This document shows, one piece after another, positions 48,201-60,577 of a DNA stretch of 64,000 nt. Positions within the stretch are counted from its first letter, which is position 1. Each line of letters begins with the position of its first letter. Where the stretch lies: contig NC_056544.1 in NCBI RefSeq assembly GCF_910596095.1, positions 13,067,155-13,131,154 of the forward strand, read 5' to 3'. The stretch comes from Thunnus maccoyii (Eukaryota > Chordata > Actinopteri > Scombriformes > Scombridae). The notes under the pieces were generated by a model. That model was not told the origin of the DNA. It worked only from the letters and a program-made list of their open reading frames with translations, and ran no database searches. Position numbers and translations under genes: made by a program.

Positions 48201-51042
48201 AAAGTCTGTAATACCACATTATGAATTAATTTATTTGTCCGATTATGTGTTGCCTAAATGAAATCTTCAACTAAAGGTGGAGATAATGAACACCACAGTT
48301 AGTCCTACTGTTAAACAGATGAGCTGAATCACTCAATGAGTTGTTCAGTTTGATGTTTTACTGTCACCATTTTAGAGGATTTTCTTTCCTTTTTAAGTTT
48401 TTAGTCTTCTATCATCATAACAAATCAGTATGTGTAGCCGCAAAAAACATACAGGTAGGAATTTGTTTCATAAAGTCACGTTGGTGTAAATTTAAAGGAT
48501 ATTTGCTACTTGTGTCAAGTCAGAGCAATACAGAAACCTCAGAAAAACTTTACACAGTCAGTTTAATTTGCTTTCTCTCAGGATGGAAGTTTTATTCATT
48601 ATTCTTTCTCTGGATGTTTTTGGTATGATAACAACTCTGCTCCAGCAGCGTTAACCTGTGTGCTTGTGTACTTTTTTGAATATATAGTTTTTTTTAATTA
48701 TTTCTCTACATTTTTGTATTCATTATTTGTTGAATGCACCACAGGGACATTAAAGATGTATCTCTCTCCAAGAAAGAGGAGAGAAAATACTCCCTTCTCC
48801 CACCTCACTAACCCATAAAACCACAACATCCACACACACATACAAACATGATTCAGTCCTCCTGATCCTAGTCGACCTCCCCTTGAATAAAGAGGCATAA
48901 CTTCAAAAGATATACTGAAATACGAGACCAAATATTAACTTAAAAGATACAAATAGGACACAGCTTTTCCTTGCTGGCAAGAACAACATTTAATACTGAC
49001 AGAAAATATCAGCTGTGTCTCTAACTATCAGCCAAAACTCATATCAGACAAATCCTGCTACTCACTGTACTCTGTCATTGTTTGGGTGGCACAACATCAA
49101 TTTAATTCCCTTTGCTTGTATTCAGATGACACTGCTGGTGCTCATAACTCATTCCTTTAATGGCGCAATAAGACAGAAGCGTACGTATCTCTGTTGTCAT
49201 GTGTGTTGTTGTGAGCTCGGTGGCTTCGTTAGTCCTGCTGGGACAGTAATTGATTCTTCTCCCTTTGAGCTTCGGAGCAATGAGGAATCTCTTTGTCGCA
49301 TTACGCCTGCAGCTAAGGCGCTGTAATATTTAATAAGGAGTGGAATTAACACTGAAAGACTCTCTTAAGTCCCGGCCTCCTCACAGTGATTCTTATCAAC
49401 GGACGCACAGTCACATACATCCACAGTCTGCCCATGAAGACACACGCATACAGAAAGAGACAGCACAACTGCTCTCCTCTCTGCTCTCTCTGATTAATAC
49501 TCTCAGTCTCAGCTGAGTGAGCCTGGGGATGCTAATCGAAACGTCAGCGAGACCCTTAATTCAATTTCCCAGCTCTTCTCAATGAGGGGGAAATGAGGCC
49601 TCCGCAGGCTAAAAATGGAAATTGGAGGAGGAGGATGCAGACGCACATGAGCAATCCCCACACCAGACTTTCCTGGCTCTTTTCTGATGTCAGAGTCAAA
49701 AGGAGAGTGGAAATAATTGGGTTCTTTTCACATCTGTTGCAACATTTAGCGTTATATTGTATAATGGATGAAAATGTGAAAGGTGGCTGCACACGGTTTT
49801 GAGGGAAATCATGCATGGAGCGATCATCCCAAGAAGATGGGAAGCTCCTCGCACAGCACGGACCGACCTTGTAGATGATGATGACCTTAACAGAAGCAGC
49901 AGCAGGGTCATTATAGAGAAAACTAAAAGCCAGCTGCTGACTGAACATACAGACATGCAGTAAGTGGAGGATGGAGTAAGAGAAAAAAAGATAGCGGAGG
50001 TGGAGGTGTGTTAGCGTGAAAAAGAGCAAAAACAGCTGCTTTTCTGCTCCCTTCCTTGAGTCAAAACATCAATCTATCTGTGTCAAACACAGGCTCAGTC
50101 TAACAGCAGCACGTCATAGCTGAGGATGATGATTATGTGCGTTGACACACATGAAAACACGCTTTTTTTTCCCTTTCCATTCAACCCCAAACCAGCTTCA
50201 GGCCAGAACATGCTAAAATGAGTACTCTGTCACACACACTTGCGTACATGTAGTATATTTTTACATACATTAGATGCTGTAGTGGTTTACATTTAGCTGA
50301 AGCCTCTGGGGAGATGTGTATAAAAAGCTATATATGTGTTGTACAGCAACATGCACACCTTGATACACCCACAGTTACACATCTGTGTGCCACACACACA
50401 TACACACACACATAAACAAACACACGCAGTTTGTCTGTAGCTTAATGAAATCTGCTGTTTTTACAAGCTCAGCCAAACATGAAGAGCAACACAATCAATC
50501 AGGTGCAGCAGCGGAGCCTCTCGCCAGTCTTCGGGCCATGTTTCTAACACACACTGTAGAGGCAAACAACAGTCAGTTCTCCGTCCACAAAGAGACAGCA
50601 TTAACTGTCCGATAATCACCACCGCTGGCTCAGATCTCAGATATCCCCTCCGCTCCGTCCTCCACAGGCTACATGGCACACAAAGCCAGCAGCACACTCA
50701 GTCCTGTTTTTGAGTCAAATCCTCTTTGGAAACAGATCAGGCTGTCCTCCACTACTGCTGCACCTGAGATACAATACCTGTTACTGGAACACTGTCAACC
50801 ACTCTGTCTTTTTTTTCTATCTAATGGCCAAACACCTGGACCTCATTCTGCTTTGATTGATCCATTGTGGAAGGTTTTCCAAGCAAAGGTGAAGTTGTCA
50901 TACGGCAGACTACAGACTGATGTGAAGGTGTGGGCGGTATGTGTTGATGGTGTTGGACAGAGAGGGAGGGGGGGGGGGGCGCAGCAGTACTCACAGTGGA
51001 GTTCTCAGTCAGACTTGTCAGAACAGGCAAATCATTGCTCAT
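42292..51042 (-). CDS. cbarp: CBARP, calcium-channel beta-subunit anchoring and regulatory protein (complete, 9 coding exons)
   Basis: Coding exons in transcript order: 51042-50995, 47035-46890, 46685-46624, 46518-46356, 46270-46090, 46011-45868, 44753-44555, 44447-44246, 44161-42292. They sum to 3015 nt, 1004 aa, longer than the ~705 aa I recall for human. In the family this neuronal/endocrine membrane protein binds the beta subunit of voltage-gated calcium channels and lowers channel activity. A short luminal N-terminus carries an NST sequon (14-16), one transmembrane helix spans about 28-53, and the rest is cytosolic. Conserved blocks are SDDPEKTNTTY, TGRRVSFNE (RVSF at 119-122, a PP1-docking pattern), YTLTEGDFHHLKKARLTHLH, FFTKLRRHASLEG, LLQMDSGYASIE and RRDYSIDEKTDALFNEFLRH. 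The 623-residue last exon is acidic and Ser/Gly-rich and accounts for the extra length. The start is the first ATG after a 5' UTR acceptor at 51066. Confidence 0.93.
44800..45867. other. cbarp intron 6, mostly repeat
   Basis: Intron between coding exons 6 and 7, dominated by the interspersed repeat at 45325-45785. The remainder is AT-rich with no exon-like signal. Confidence 0.5.
45325..45785 (+). repeat. Abundant teleost interspersed repeat (GCTAACATGCTGATG family)
   Basis: Contains TTAGCATGCTAACATGCTGA, ATAAACCAAAGTATTG, ACAAATTAAAATTTTCACCTG, GTCTGTACCAAATTTATG, GGTGATGCTAGAAGTCAGG and GACCAATGTGGTCGACCAAC. I recognise this order as a very common fish repeat with internally repeated modules. 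It is non-coding and its class is not settled here. Confidence 0.65.
47085..47965. repeat. Composite repeat: TACTTGAGTATTT family split by a MITE
   Basis: 47085-47230 (TTGAGTACAAG, TACTTTACTTGAGTATTTCTATTTGATGC) and 47810-47965 (TATATCAATGCCTCAATAATAATAATC, GGGGCCATTATTCATAATGAGTAC) are two halves of one abundant fish repeat. They flank an element with ~75-bp inverted termini (47294-47745), consistent with one transposon having inserted into another. Confidence 0.6.
47294..47745. mobile_element. MITE with long (~75 bp) terminal inverted repeats
   Basis: The left arm (47294-47370) includes ATTCCTCCCATTCATACTGG and AGTGTAAGTGATGGGG. The right arm (47670-47745) is its imperfect reverse complement, with CCCCATCACTTACATTG and GGGATCTTATAATGGTCAAT. 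The ~300-bp core has no ORF of note. The structure marks a non-autonomous DNA transposon. Confidence 0.7.
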
Positions 51043-51489
51043 GGTCCAGGTCAGCGTGGGTGAACCCTGCAGAGGATGAGAAAAGTGAAGAACGTCAGAC
51101 ATGTTCTTTCGAGACAATAATACAATTTCTGTTATTGTGCGTACTGAACGATGGAAAAGAGGCTTCACGTATGTTGCTCGCTCTGATGGGAACACGCTGC
51201 ACACAGAAATAAAACTTGAATAAACTACTGTATGTAAGTAGGTTGTATGTACTGTAAGCCTTTAATTCTCTTTGAAGCCAATCTGCCTGTCAGTGTTTCT
51301 AAACCAACATTTGGTTGGAATATTAGCATTTATTGTGATCATCTGTAATATCTGTAAATATCACTTGTAGTATATTTACTGCTGTTTTATTCTTTATCAA
51401 TCCTACTTTCATTACCCTTGATTCTTTTCATATTTTTCTATTCATTATAACTCCATGTTTTATATTTTATAACCTCTATGTTTGAAAAA

Positions 51490-51545
51490 GGAGATTTTTA
51501 CTCTCAGTGAGGTCTTTTCCTGGTTAAATAAAGATGATTGCCAAA
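51490..51545 (+). mobile_element. LINE-type 3' tail fragment
   Basis: AAAAGGAGATTTTTACTCTC followed by CCTGGTTAAATAAAG resembles the recurrent 3' terminus of a teleost non-LTR retrotransposon. Only the tail is recognised; the preceding few hundred bases are too diverged to assign. Confidence 0.45.
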
Positions 51546-53738
51546 GTGCAGAGGGACCTGGTAGTCCTTGTTGATTTGATTGTGACCCTTTTTGTGTCGT
51601 TATGTCACAATCACTACAGACACATACGTATTAACTGTGAGCAGGGCTGCAGACGTCATGTTTTGGGATATTTTAACACCATGAAGGAGTTGGTTTTCTA
51701 GACAAATTATTATTCTGACATTTTTTTAAGGTCATTATCTATAAATGTGACTGTTTTAGGCACAAAAAATTAAAATAAAATAAAATAAAATAAAGGACAT
51801 TTGTGTTTTTTCAACAGAATGATCTTCCCAGGAATGTGGGGAAATATTTAAAACAGCATTTAGATCATCATGTAGTGAAATCAAATGTACAGAAAACACA
51901 AATAATATGTGAAAAATTAAAATTTCCTGTCCAGTCAAATATTTTAGAGGGCTGAGGTCACGCTGGTGGAGTATTTCTAAAATCTGGCTACAGCCCTGAC
52001 TGGGGATACTCCAGCAATTTAATACTGTACTTCTATAAAGATTACAAGAGACATTTTTTTTTAATCCATGCAGCCAAGATATCCTCAGTTTTAGTGCCTA
52101 ATTTGGGTCAAACTCCTGTAACGCAGCTCAGTTGTGTCTTTCGTTAGACCCTCCCTGTCTGATAAAGGTCCTCATCTATCAAACTCCACGCTCCAGTTTG
52201 TAATGCAGGCTTTTTCTTAAACATTTAAAGTCTCAAATCCCAAACCATGAAAACACCAATGGCATCACAATGGTTATTTTTTCAGACTTTGGAAAGCTTC
52301 CTGCAGAGCCACAAAAAGCATTTACAGGCTGAGTCAACTGTGTAAAATCAGTGTAATGCCCCTTTAACATCCTGGAATAATGCAAACCCAACTGTTGTGT
52401 AGATTGAGTGCTCTGGGTTGAGCACAAATGTGTCTTAAGATACACTGACATCTTCTGAAGACGGACCATTAATGGCACAATAACCAAAAATCCTCCACTC
52501 TCATGTCCGTCTCTCACCTGTAGTCTAATCTCTGTAAAACGACTTTTTCTATGCGTCTGTGTCCACGTGAGACAGAGGCAGAAAAAGACAGAAGAGCTGA
52601 CAGCACGTAATTATTTACTCCGAGCACAGCTTGTGTAACATCAGTCCATGATTGCATTCCTCACACATGCTGGTAACCCTGCTGCACATTCCCACATCAT
52701 GTGAGAGTCATGTTTTATGTAATATCTCACACATGCAAACAGCTCAAGGTAACTAGGATGAGCACACATAGAGAATCCAACACACATACAACTTCATACA
52801 TTCAATACTCGCTCTGGTTCATGATCTTCAGTGATACAGATTCATGTGGAATTTTAATCAAAGAAACGAAAATACTCTGATTTTCGAAAGTCGTAGCCTG
52901 AGCAAGATTCTGCCTGATTTTTTTATTCAGACGCTGTCAAGGTCTCCCTCAGGATAGACCAGCTGAGCACATCTGTCTCCTCTTCGCTGACTGAATAATA
53001 AACTGTTAAAATGGTGTAAAGCTGCCTTTCAGAAGCATGAAATGTCTTGATCTTGAGCACCATAGTGTTGAAAGTCCTCAAAAAATGTCCTTCCTGCAAG
53101 TCTTACATTTAGTTTTTCTTTATTATTGTTGCAGACAGAAAAAGCCACACTTGGAGTAAGATTTTAAATCAGAAGCCCTTTAAAACTAAATTCACCATTA
53201 ACAACAAGAGAAGCAGCTGTTCAGTAGTGAGTGAGTTCCTAAAGATGAAAAATACTGACTTATTGAGCTACTTTGCATTTTATCCATCACCACATCTGGA
53301 CATAAAATGAAGATCTACATATGCTTTCAATCAAACTCATTCACTGCTCACCCGCTGCATCATTGTTACAACAGTAAGCCAGCAATTAAAACAGTCCAAA
53401 TGAAGCCACACTGATTTCCTTAATGCGTTTCTGACATGAAATGTGTGTGTCAGTCATTACAAACATTGCAAACCCATAAAACGTTACGTTTAAATAGCGG
53501 AGAGCATAAAGTTTCCAGATTGATACCAGATACAACAGACGGATTTTTGTGGAAATATGAATTTAAATGATGCACGAGACAGCAGCACGAGTCTTGAGTT
53601 GGAATATTTCATGCACAATAGCCAACACAATACATATATATGTTCAAACAAGAAAACTGCCGTGCTCAGCTCAGACGTCTTCAGAGTATAATGGGTGTCG
53701 ACCCAAAAGGCACAAAAATAGCAAATGGAGTCGTCAGC

Positions 53739-53858
53739 ACTCGCAAATAAGTATGTAGCACTTTTAATAATGCACAGCAGCAGAAGGAAAACCCCCAGGC
53801 TGCAACGCGTCCGTTTCCTTCTGCTACTGTGCATTATTAAAAGTGCTTATTTGCGAGT
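53739..53858. repeat. Near-perfect 46-bp-arm palindrome (hairpin)
   Basis: Arms 53739-53792 and 53813-53858 are reverse complements (for example TTTTAATAATGCACAG against CTGTGCATTATTAAAA), with one mismatch, a 6-nt bulge (TATGTA) in the left arm and a loop of about 20 nt. It lies in cbarp intron 1. It could be a small fold-back transposon or a recent inverted duplication. Confidence 0.8.
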
Positions 53859-54349
53859 TCACACAATATAGGTGTGTGTTATACTATCAGACAGTAAGAA
53901 TATGATCATTTATCCACCCTTAAATCTACTAAAGGGGCAAATAAAACTCTATGCTGTATTTTGAATGGTATTTTTTGTTTGTTAAATTATCATGATTATT
54001 ATAATTATTATAGAATTATACATGTATCTTATTTTTAATTCATTCACATTAACCTATTTCCAATTAGTCTAATTTTGAGCACACTTTAAGTTGTAGATTA
54101 TTTTTATTAGCCTATTGTTAGTATTACTGTTGTTATTAATAACGTTTGACAAGCCCCATACATTAATCCTACACTAAAAGAAATGTATCCTATAATGGCA
54201 GGCTATAGTGACTTCTTTGCTTCTCCATCATTTGATTTGCCAGTAAATACTGACATTTAGTAAATAGAGAAAAACTGAACACTGACCCCGACTGGCGGAG
54301 GGAAAAAAAATCCACATTGTGTGTGCGTGCGCGTGTTAGTTTCCAGGGT

Positions 54350-55150
54350 CTAATGACATGTTACATCCTGTCATCATCATCTCGTCCTCTCGCGCTTTAA
54401 CCGCGGGCTATACATCAGGCAGACACACACTTTCTAGTTCATTCCATCACTGGGCTGTAATGATGCTGACGGTGTTTAAACCCTCATAAACACCGTCAGT
54501 AGTACATATGGAGGGAGGATGGAGGGAGGGGATTGACTGCATCTATCATCCTGACGCGTGACTGGATGCTGATGCTGTCCAGATGTGCAGCAGGCTATCT
54601 TACGGTCTATACGGGCGGTGTTGGAAGCAGCTTCCCTACAGCGAGCCGCTGCAGCCGGCGGCGCTCAGCAGCAGCAGCAGCAGCCTCAGCATCAGCATCG
54701 GCAGCATCTTCCTCTCTCCTCCGAAAAGCTGCCGGTCAGGGCTGTCCCACATCTCTGCGTCGCGTGCTCTCAGCCTGCGGGCAATAATAAATCAATCACG
54801 ACCAGTCACACACACACACACACAGGAGCCTTTCTCGTGCCGTGCGGTCTTAGCATCTCTCACTAAATCAAATGCTGCGATGATCTAGAGCCGGCTGTGT
54901 CACACATCCCGCATCTTACATAATGAGATAGTGCCACATTACACTGTGAGCGACGCCTGCAGGTCCGCTGACTGATGAAAGATCGGACTCACCCAGCTGT
55001 ACACTCCGTGAGAAGCGGTCCACAGGCTGCCTGCCCCGTCTGCATACTTTAATTCGGGCTTCAAATGAAGACTGTAGTTATGAATGAAACCACACGCGAT
55101 TGGACACACCCACCGCCCGCTCCCCCGACGCACCACGTGACCCGGCACTG
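54350..55150 (-). promoter_or_regulatory. cbarp: CpG-rich cbarp promoter and leader exon
   Basis: The region is visibly CpG-rich compared with flanking AT-rich DNA. On the minus strand a consensus donor (CAGCTGG|GTGAGT, exon end 54993) would close a non-coding first exon. Upstream of it lie a CCAAT box (ATTGG at 55099-55103 on plus), GC-rich CCACCGCCCGCTCCC, and an E-box CACGTG at 55134-55139. The short Gln/Ser-rich ORFs here overlap GCAGCA repeats and are not considered genes. Confidence 0.55.
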
Positions 55151-55849
55151 GTGATGATGATGGTGGTGATGATGTGAGATGGAGGAGAAAATCCGTCTTC
55201 ATTCACATTACAGCTCATGAATGGCAGCGGCTGTCAGACCGATTGATTGGTAATTTATCAGATTGATTTGGTATCGATGACACTCTGAATCAGTGTCTTA
55301 ATATTTGCATTTTTCTGTGTTGGAGACTGTCGGTGTTTCCTTATAGAGAGGCAAGTATGCACGGAGAAGGTTGAGTGATGAAGACGTTTTGGAAATCTCA
55401 GGTTTCACCACATGGTGGCGGCGTTGCATCGCTGACTTATAGTCACAACAGTCAAGATGGAAGATCTTCATACAGGAGCCTACATCCAGTCCTGGTCCAG
55501 ACCCTCGGGAGTCCATGAGAGGACCCCCAGCAACATGAAAAAACAGTTTCAGTTCACTCTAGTTCAATAGTTATCCAAATCAGGTGAAGATATGATCTCA
55601 CAACATTGTTATCTACTCAAAAAAAAGAAAAAGAAAAAATTAAGGTTATTTTTTCTTGGCATGTTTGCCTTTATTGCACTGTCAGTGACAGAGAGGAAAC
55701 AGAAAGATGAGTAAATGAGTTATGACATTTAGTGCTAAATGAAAAGCAGTAAAAAGTCTATCCATAGACTATATGAATAAAATGATCAAATGTTAACAAA
55801 TAGTATATTGGTAAATGGGACAAATGGTCATAAAGATGATTCTATCAGT

Positions 55850-56020
55850 GGTGGAAGATGTATTTAGATCTTTTACTTAAGTAAAAGTAGTAATACTGCA
55901 TTTTTTTTAAATACTCCATTACAAGTATAAATCCTGCATTCAAAATTGACTTTAAGTTTCCCCTCCAGACATGTATTAAGACAAACAAAAATACTCTGCT
56001 TGAAACAATAATATTAATTA
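55850..56020 (+). repeat. Teleost interspersed repeat (TACTTAAGTAAAAGTAG family)
   Basis: ATCAGTGGTGGAAGATGTAT, TTTACTTAAGTAAAAGTAG, AATACTCCATTACAAGTA and AATCCTGCATTCAAAAT are hallmarks of a very abundant fish repeat, related to the flanks of the composite repeat at 47085-47965. Confidence 0.6.
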
Positions 56021-56326
56021 CCATGTTAAAATCCTTAAAATGGCATCTCCTTCCTCTCCCTCATTAAAAAGTCCAGAATCTATAAATAAATATTGTTCAA
56101 CACAGAAGTTGAACTGCAGGACACAAGATGTCTCCTCCTACACTGAAAAATCCAATCTCAGGTCTCAAGTTTCCAATCACACTTGTGTAAATTGAATATC
56201 GGACCAGGATTGGCTTCAAAAGTAGTTGTGATGTCACAAACCCCTTCAAATCACATTTCCAATGGGAAATGTTGGGTCTCTGTAAATTAAGGAGTACGGT
56301 CTAGACCTGCTCTATGTGAAAAGTGC

Positions 56327-56376
56327 CCTGAAATAACTTTTTGTTGTGATTTGGCGCTGTATAAATAAAACTGACT
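56327..56376 (+). mobile_element. L2-type LINE 3' tail
   Basis: GAAAAGTGCCCTGAAATAAC, then TTGTGATTTGGCGCTGTATA and AATAAAACTGACTTGACTTG: the characteristic 3' terminus of teleost L2-like LINEs, with only the tail preserved. Confidence 0.65.
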
Positions 56377-58474
56377 TGACTTGAGCACAGAGAAACTTTC
56401 CACTTTCAGCAGATGTATGTGAAAACAAACTCTGCACACACATCATTCTGCACAGTGAAGCTCAAACATCCAACTGTAGACACAAGAAAAAGTGTCCCGT
56501 CCGCACTGCTATAAAAGGGAACAGAGCAAAAATGCTTCATAAAAAGAACATAACCTTTGAAGTAAATCACTAAAAACTGCTGCAGAAATGGCTCATATTG
56601 GTTTATGTGGCTGCCTGTTAGCAGCATTTGTCAACCTGCTGTATACTTAACATGTCTGTCCAGTTGATTAAGTCCCAACTTGGGACTTTAGATGCAGTTT
56701 GTTGGTTTGTGCACAGATGATTTGAAGCTCTTTGAAGCTCTATTATGGGAGTATTTGTGATTGTATCAGGGTAAATTCAGAGCATAAGTCCTTTTCCATG
56801 AGGTATTTGTTTATGTTTTGTCTGTTATTTCTTCTGTCCCCTGTGTGTATTTTATTTTTGTTCATCAAGTAATTTTTTCCATCAGGCAAACTCTATTTGC
56901 AGTCGCACTCAAATCCAAAAACGCTCCTTGCAATCACACCCTCTGCAGTGTGCGTTCTTGTGTGATGTAGAAATGGAGGGAGTTGCACAAATAGAAAAAT
57001 GCCTCAGCAGCAAAGTGGCGGGAGGTCTAATCTGTGCCTGTATGATAACAGAAAGCGGGAGGACGGTGGCTCTGAAGCAGCAAAGCAGCCAGTTAGACAT
57101 CTAAAGAACTCGTTTTTGGTTTTTTTTGCATCTGCCCAAAAACTTTCCCCCCAAAAAACTTTATCAAACTGGCTCAGAGCTGGAGCAGCTGGTTGGGTGA
57201 CAGAAATAACAACACACATGAGCAGGGATTACTTTGATTCGACTGGGGAGACAGCAAAATGACCTCCTCACTGAAGTTTTCTGACATAATAAAGTCTGTT
57301 GGAGGACAGAGGAGTCACATTTTTTTGGGAGGGGGGGTGGGGTGGGGTGGGGGAGTATGGAAAAGATGCATTTGATTAAGGAATGTGACCATATCCGTGC
57401 AAACATTTATGACCTTTCATGTCTTCTCAGCCAATGTTTCTTACATTCCAGGATATTTTGGGACATTTTAAGATCTCCAAATTCCCTTCTCCCCTTTACT
57501 TAGTTTACGCTATGAGCAAAAAGCCTGAGAGGCCTCTTTCAACATCTGAAACATAAACACAGTATATGGTTTTCAAGGATTTTGGGGCACATCATGATTT
57601 TCATGTCCACACTCTGTATTTTCAGTGTTTTTCCACTTCAGAGGAAACAAATGTCACCACAATGGGTCAAATCTCTGTGTACAGCTGTAGTTTTACATGC
57701 AACTCTGTACATATAACCGTATAAATACATTTATTAAAGGTATAATAGACTACTAAAGTTAAAAAAATGTAGTTTTCTCCACTGAATACAAAAAGTATCA
57801 TTTTTTCAGACATTTTTAGCATAATCAGTTTCAAATCTTGTTTTGTGACTGTTGAGACTGTTTGATGCTGCAAACTGTTTTATATATTCATGATCTTTTC
57901 ACGTGTGAGTTTTTGTGAAGCGCCTCAGTAACAACCAAGCCTTTTAAAATGATTATCATTGTGCAATTGAAATTTTAGATAGTAAGCTGATAAGATCCCA
58001 CCACTGCTATGTTCTTAAGAAACTATTAAGTTTGAGCATTTCGGTAACTTACCCACAGATGAATGGGATCACTTTAAACTCAAGTTGAAAGTGCTTTTAC
58101 AGAAGAGTCAGTCAATCATTATTTGTGTTGTTTTTCAATATAAACTCGAGCAGAGCATGAACAAAGCCAAAATTTTCACCCGACCCCTTAAATGAATGCA
58201 TTTAAGATCACTGAAGAGACATAAATGCTCCCCTTCGTCTGTGTTTGAGTTTTTCAGGAGGGAGCTGAGATAGTGTCGGCCATTTGCTGGTTTTCTCAGT
58301 CTATCAACGAGATTCTTGTTGAAATATTCAGGACAGATTTCTAATGTCCAATTGTTTTTTATCTCTGAAATTCCAGGTACTGAGGTGTAACATACCAGAG
58401 GATTGAAACATCTGGGAAATTATGCCAGGAGAGGCAGTGTAGGAGTGGGAGGAATGTGGAGGAGGAGGAAAGCC

Positions 58475-58507
<33 letters not shown>

Positions 58508-58526
58508 TGTGTCTGTGTGTGTGTGT
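58475..58526 (+). repeat. (GT)n microsatellite, interrupted
   Basis: GT run interrupted by single A and C substitutions, located between cbarp and midn. Confidence 0.9.
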
Positions 58527-59673
58527 TCCTGGTCCGTTGACGTCAGAGATGCGTCTGTGCATGCTCTGGAGAGCAGGACATCCTGTGGAATTGGCCCCTA
58601 AGAATGTAAAGCAGCAACCTCTCCCCCCCTCACTCGTCTCAGTTCAGTGTTGGAGTGACACGCCGCCATAGAAATGTCGGGGAGGAGAGAGGGCTAGAGG
58701 GGGCAGGATCTCACCAAGACATCAAGTTCATCAAGTCACTTACAAAGAGAAAAGACCAAGAAGAGATCAGTGTGAGATTCCTTTTGAATTCAACAAAGAT
58801 TAAGGTGAAGTCAGGGTTGTACATTTGATTTGCTGTGTATGAATATGTGACAGTAATCCACATTTCCAAGGATGTATCTTATATTTATAAAACAAACCAA
58901 ATATACAGAGACAGACGTGTAAAGGGAATGAAAACAGAACAGAAAAGAAAAGAAGAAGAGGATCGATGCTGGTTTTCTCACATACTGCACAGGTTGGTTT
59001 TCCATAAAGGTAAGCAGGGTGATGAGACAAAGAAAAAACACCGTGTGTGTGCATTTAGTAGAGAGTGGAGAGAAGAACTGTGTGGGGGTGAGGTGAGGAA
59101 GGGAGGTGGGTGATATGGGAGTGGAGTGACGCAGGCTGGATAAAGCGGGGGTGTTGTGGGTGCAGCTATTTTTAGCCGTCGTGAGGAGACACATATTAGC
59201 TGCATTGCTCTGCCCTCCCTGCCTTCCTACGTCATTTTACTCCAAGCCGGTTCTCTCCTCCGCGCATCATGTGACAGGTGCAGCCCCACATCCTGCTGTG
59301 AAGTAGAGGTGCGACACGAATACTAAACAGCAGAAGATGAGAAAGGCTGCAGGATACAAAGAGTTTTCTTTGTGCATCTCCACCCACTGACTGAACAGTG
59401 AAATCATACAACATCCATAGATCAAAGGCAGGGTGCTTCCCTGCAGCCCAGTGCATGCTGGGAGATGATGTGGCACCCATGTCACCTTGTAAATGAAAAA
59501 AAAGGTTGAGAAAATGAATATATCTTTATTTGATCTTATCCTGCAGGTAATTATAAACTGAAAGGCATTTTTTTAACGATTAAATATCCCAAAACAGAAG
59601 AGCATGGTTCTTTTTTTAATTATCCATTTTCTGACCACACAAATATGTCCAGGTATGTAATGAAAAGTCAAGT

Positions 59674-59760
59674 GAATTTTATTTATGTAGCTCAGAATCA
59701 CAAATTAGCAGCAGAGGGCTTTACAACCTGTATCACATTGACACCCTCAATCCTTTGACT
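59674..59760 (-). mobile_element. L2-like LINE 3' tail, inverted
   Basis: GTCAAGTGAATTTTATTTAT and CTCAGAATCACAAATT are the reverse complement of the tail type seen at 56327-56376, followed by GGGCTTTACAACCTGTATC. Only a short 3' end remains. Confidence 0.5.
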
Positions 59761-60268
59761 TTAAATAATGAAATATGACATAGAAAATTAAGTAGATTTT
59801 TAATTTTTCAAGCTGCTTATCATCCAGGATTGTAGTTTCAGGCTAATTATAGGTGATACTGCATTTGTAGGCCATACAAATATTCCTGGCTCAATGTCAA
59901 TGTATGTATGTTTGTGTATTTAAGCATTTTTTTTGCTGTTTTATTTTATTATCATGTAAAGCACTTTGTATGAGATAGTGCTATAATGTTAACATTTGAA
60001 TTGAACTGTATCAAATTCAAACACAAATAGATTTCTTATTAATGGAGGCTCTGTATGAGTCACTATAGGACAGCTCAGAAATATTGTGATTTATCTCTGG
60101 GAAGCTTTAAATTATGTGAATAATTATAATAATCTAGTCTAGACATTTTGACATGATGACATCCTGTAGGCTACAAAATGTTGTAGTGCTTTGAGGATTG
60201 CATCATTTACTTTATGAATGGTGAGGAGGCACCAAACAGGGTGGAGCCGTTTGAGAATCTGCGGTTCT

Positions 60269-60577
60269 GATTGGACAATACAGGCTGACTGGTGTCTGTC
60301 CTCTCGTTGATTGGCTGAGCGGTCCAGGTGGGCGGTGTTTCCTCTGACAGGATGGTGGAGTAGAGCCGCGTATCCGTCACAGCGAGAGAAACGAACCACA
60401 GAGGAGCTGTTGTGATTAAACTGAGCGTTTATTCTCATTTTTAAACGTCTAAAGATGCTTCACGCTCTCCACTGAGGAATGAAGAGCGAGACTACAGACA
60501 ATAAAAAACAAATACCGTCACGTTACGCCTCAATTAGCTGGTTTTAAACTGGTGCTTTTTCATCCTCGCTCAGCTGA
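60269..60577 (+). promoter_or_regulatory. midn: midn promoter with paired inverted CCAAT boxes
   Basis: Two GATTGG motifs (ATTGG at 60270-60274 and 60310-60314), exactly 40 bp apart, precede the midn start by about 300 bp. They fit paired NF-Y sites of a TATA-less promoter, with CpG-containing sequence in between and downstream. The exact transcription start is not visible. Confidence 0.5.

Larger units (their letters stand above)
47036..50994. other. cbarp intron 2
   Basis: A 4-kb intron. Its 5'-low half is repeat (47085-47965). The remainder contains ordinary AT-rich sequence, an A/C microsatellite near 50390-50425 and a G-run at about 50970. No exon was recognised. Confidence 0.5.
51067..54992. 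other. cbarp intron 1 (within the 5' UTR)
   Basis: A 3.9-kb intron separating the start-codon exon from the presumed leader exon. It holds a LINE-like tail (51490-51545), an AAAAT run (51768-51794) and a strong fold-back (53739-53858). No coding exon was recognised. Confidence 0.45.
55200..60230. other. cbarp-midn intergenic region
   Basis: Five kilobases between divergent genes. It contains repeat pieces (55640-55735, 55850-56020, 56327-56376, 59674-59760), a GT microsatellite (58475-58526) and a purine/GA-rich area near 58930-58965. I see no exon and in particular no ATP5F1D-like exon, the gene that I recall lying between CBARP and MIDN in human. Confidence 0.5.

Noticed and set aside
49015-49326. 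103-aa ORF in cbarp intron 2
   Set aside because: No splice signals, no domain and ordinary intronic composition.
50673-51212. 179-aa plus-strand ORF
   Set aside because: It overlaps cbarp coding exon 1 in antisense, contains a G-run and shows no domain.
54533-54888. Overlapping Gln/Ser/Ala-rich ORFs
   Set aside because: Product of GCAGCA repeats in the CpG-rich cbarp promoter; all frames look equally repetitive and none connects to splice sites.
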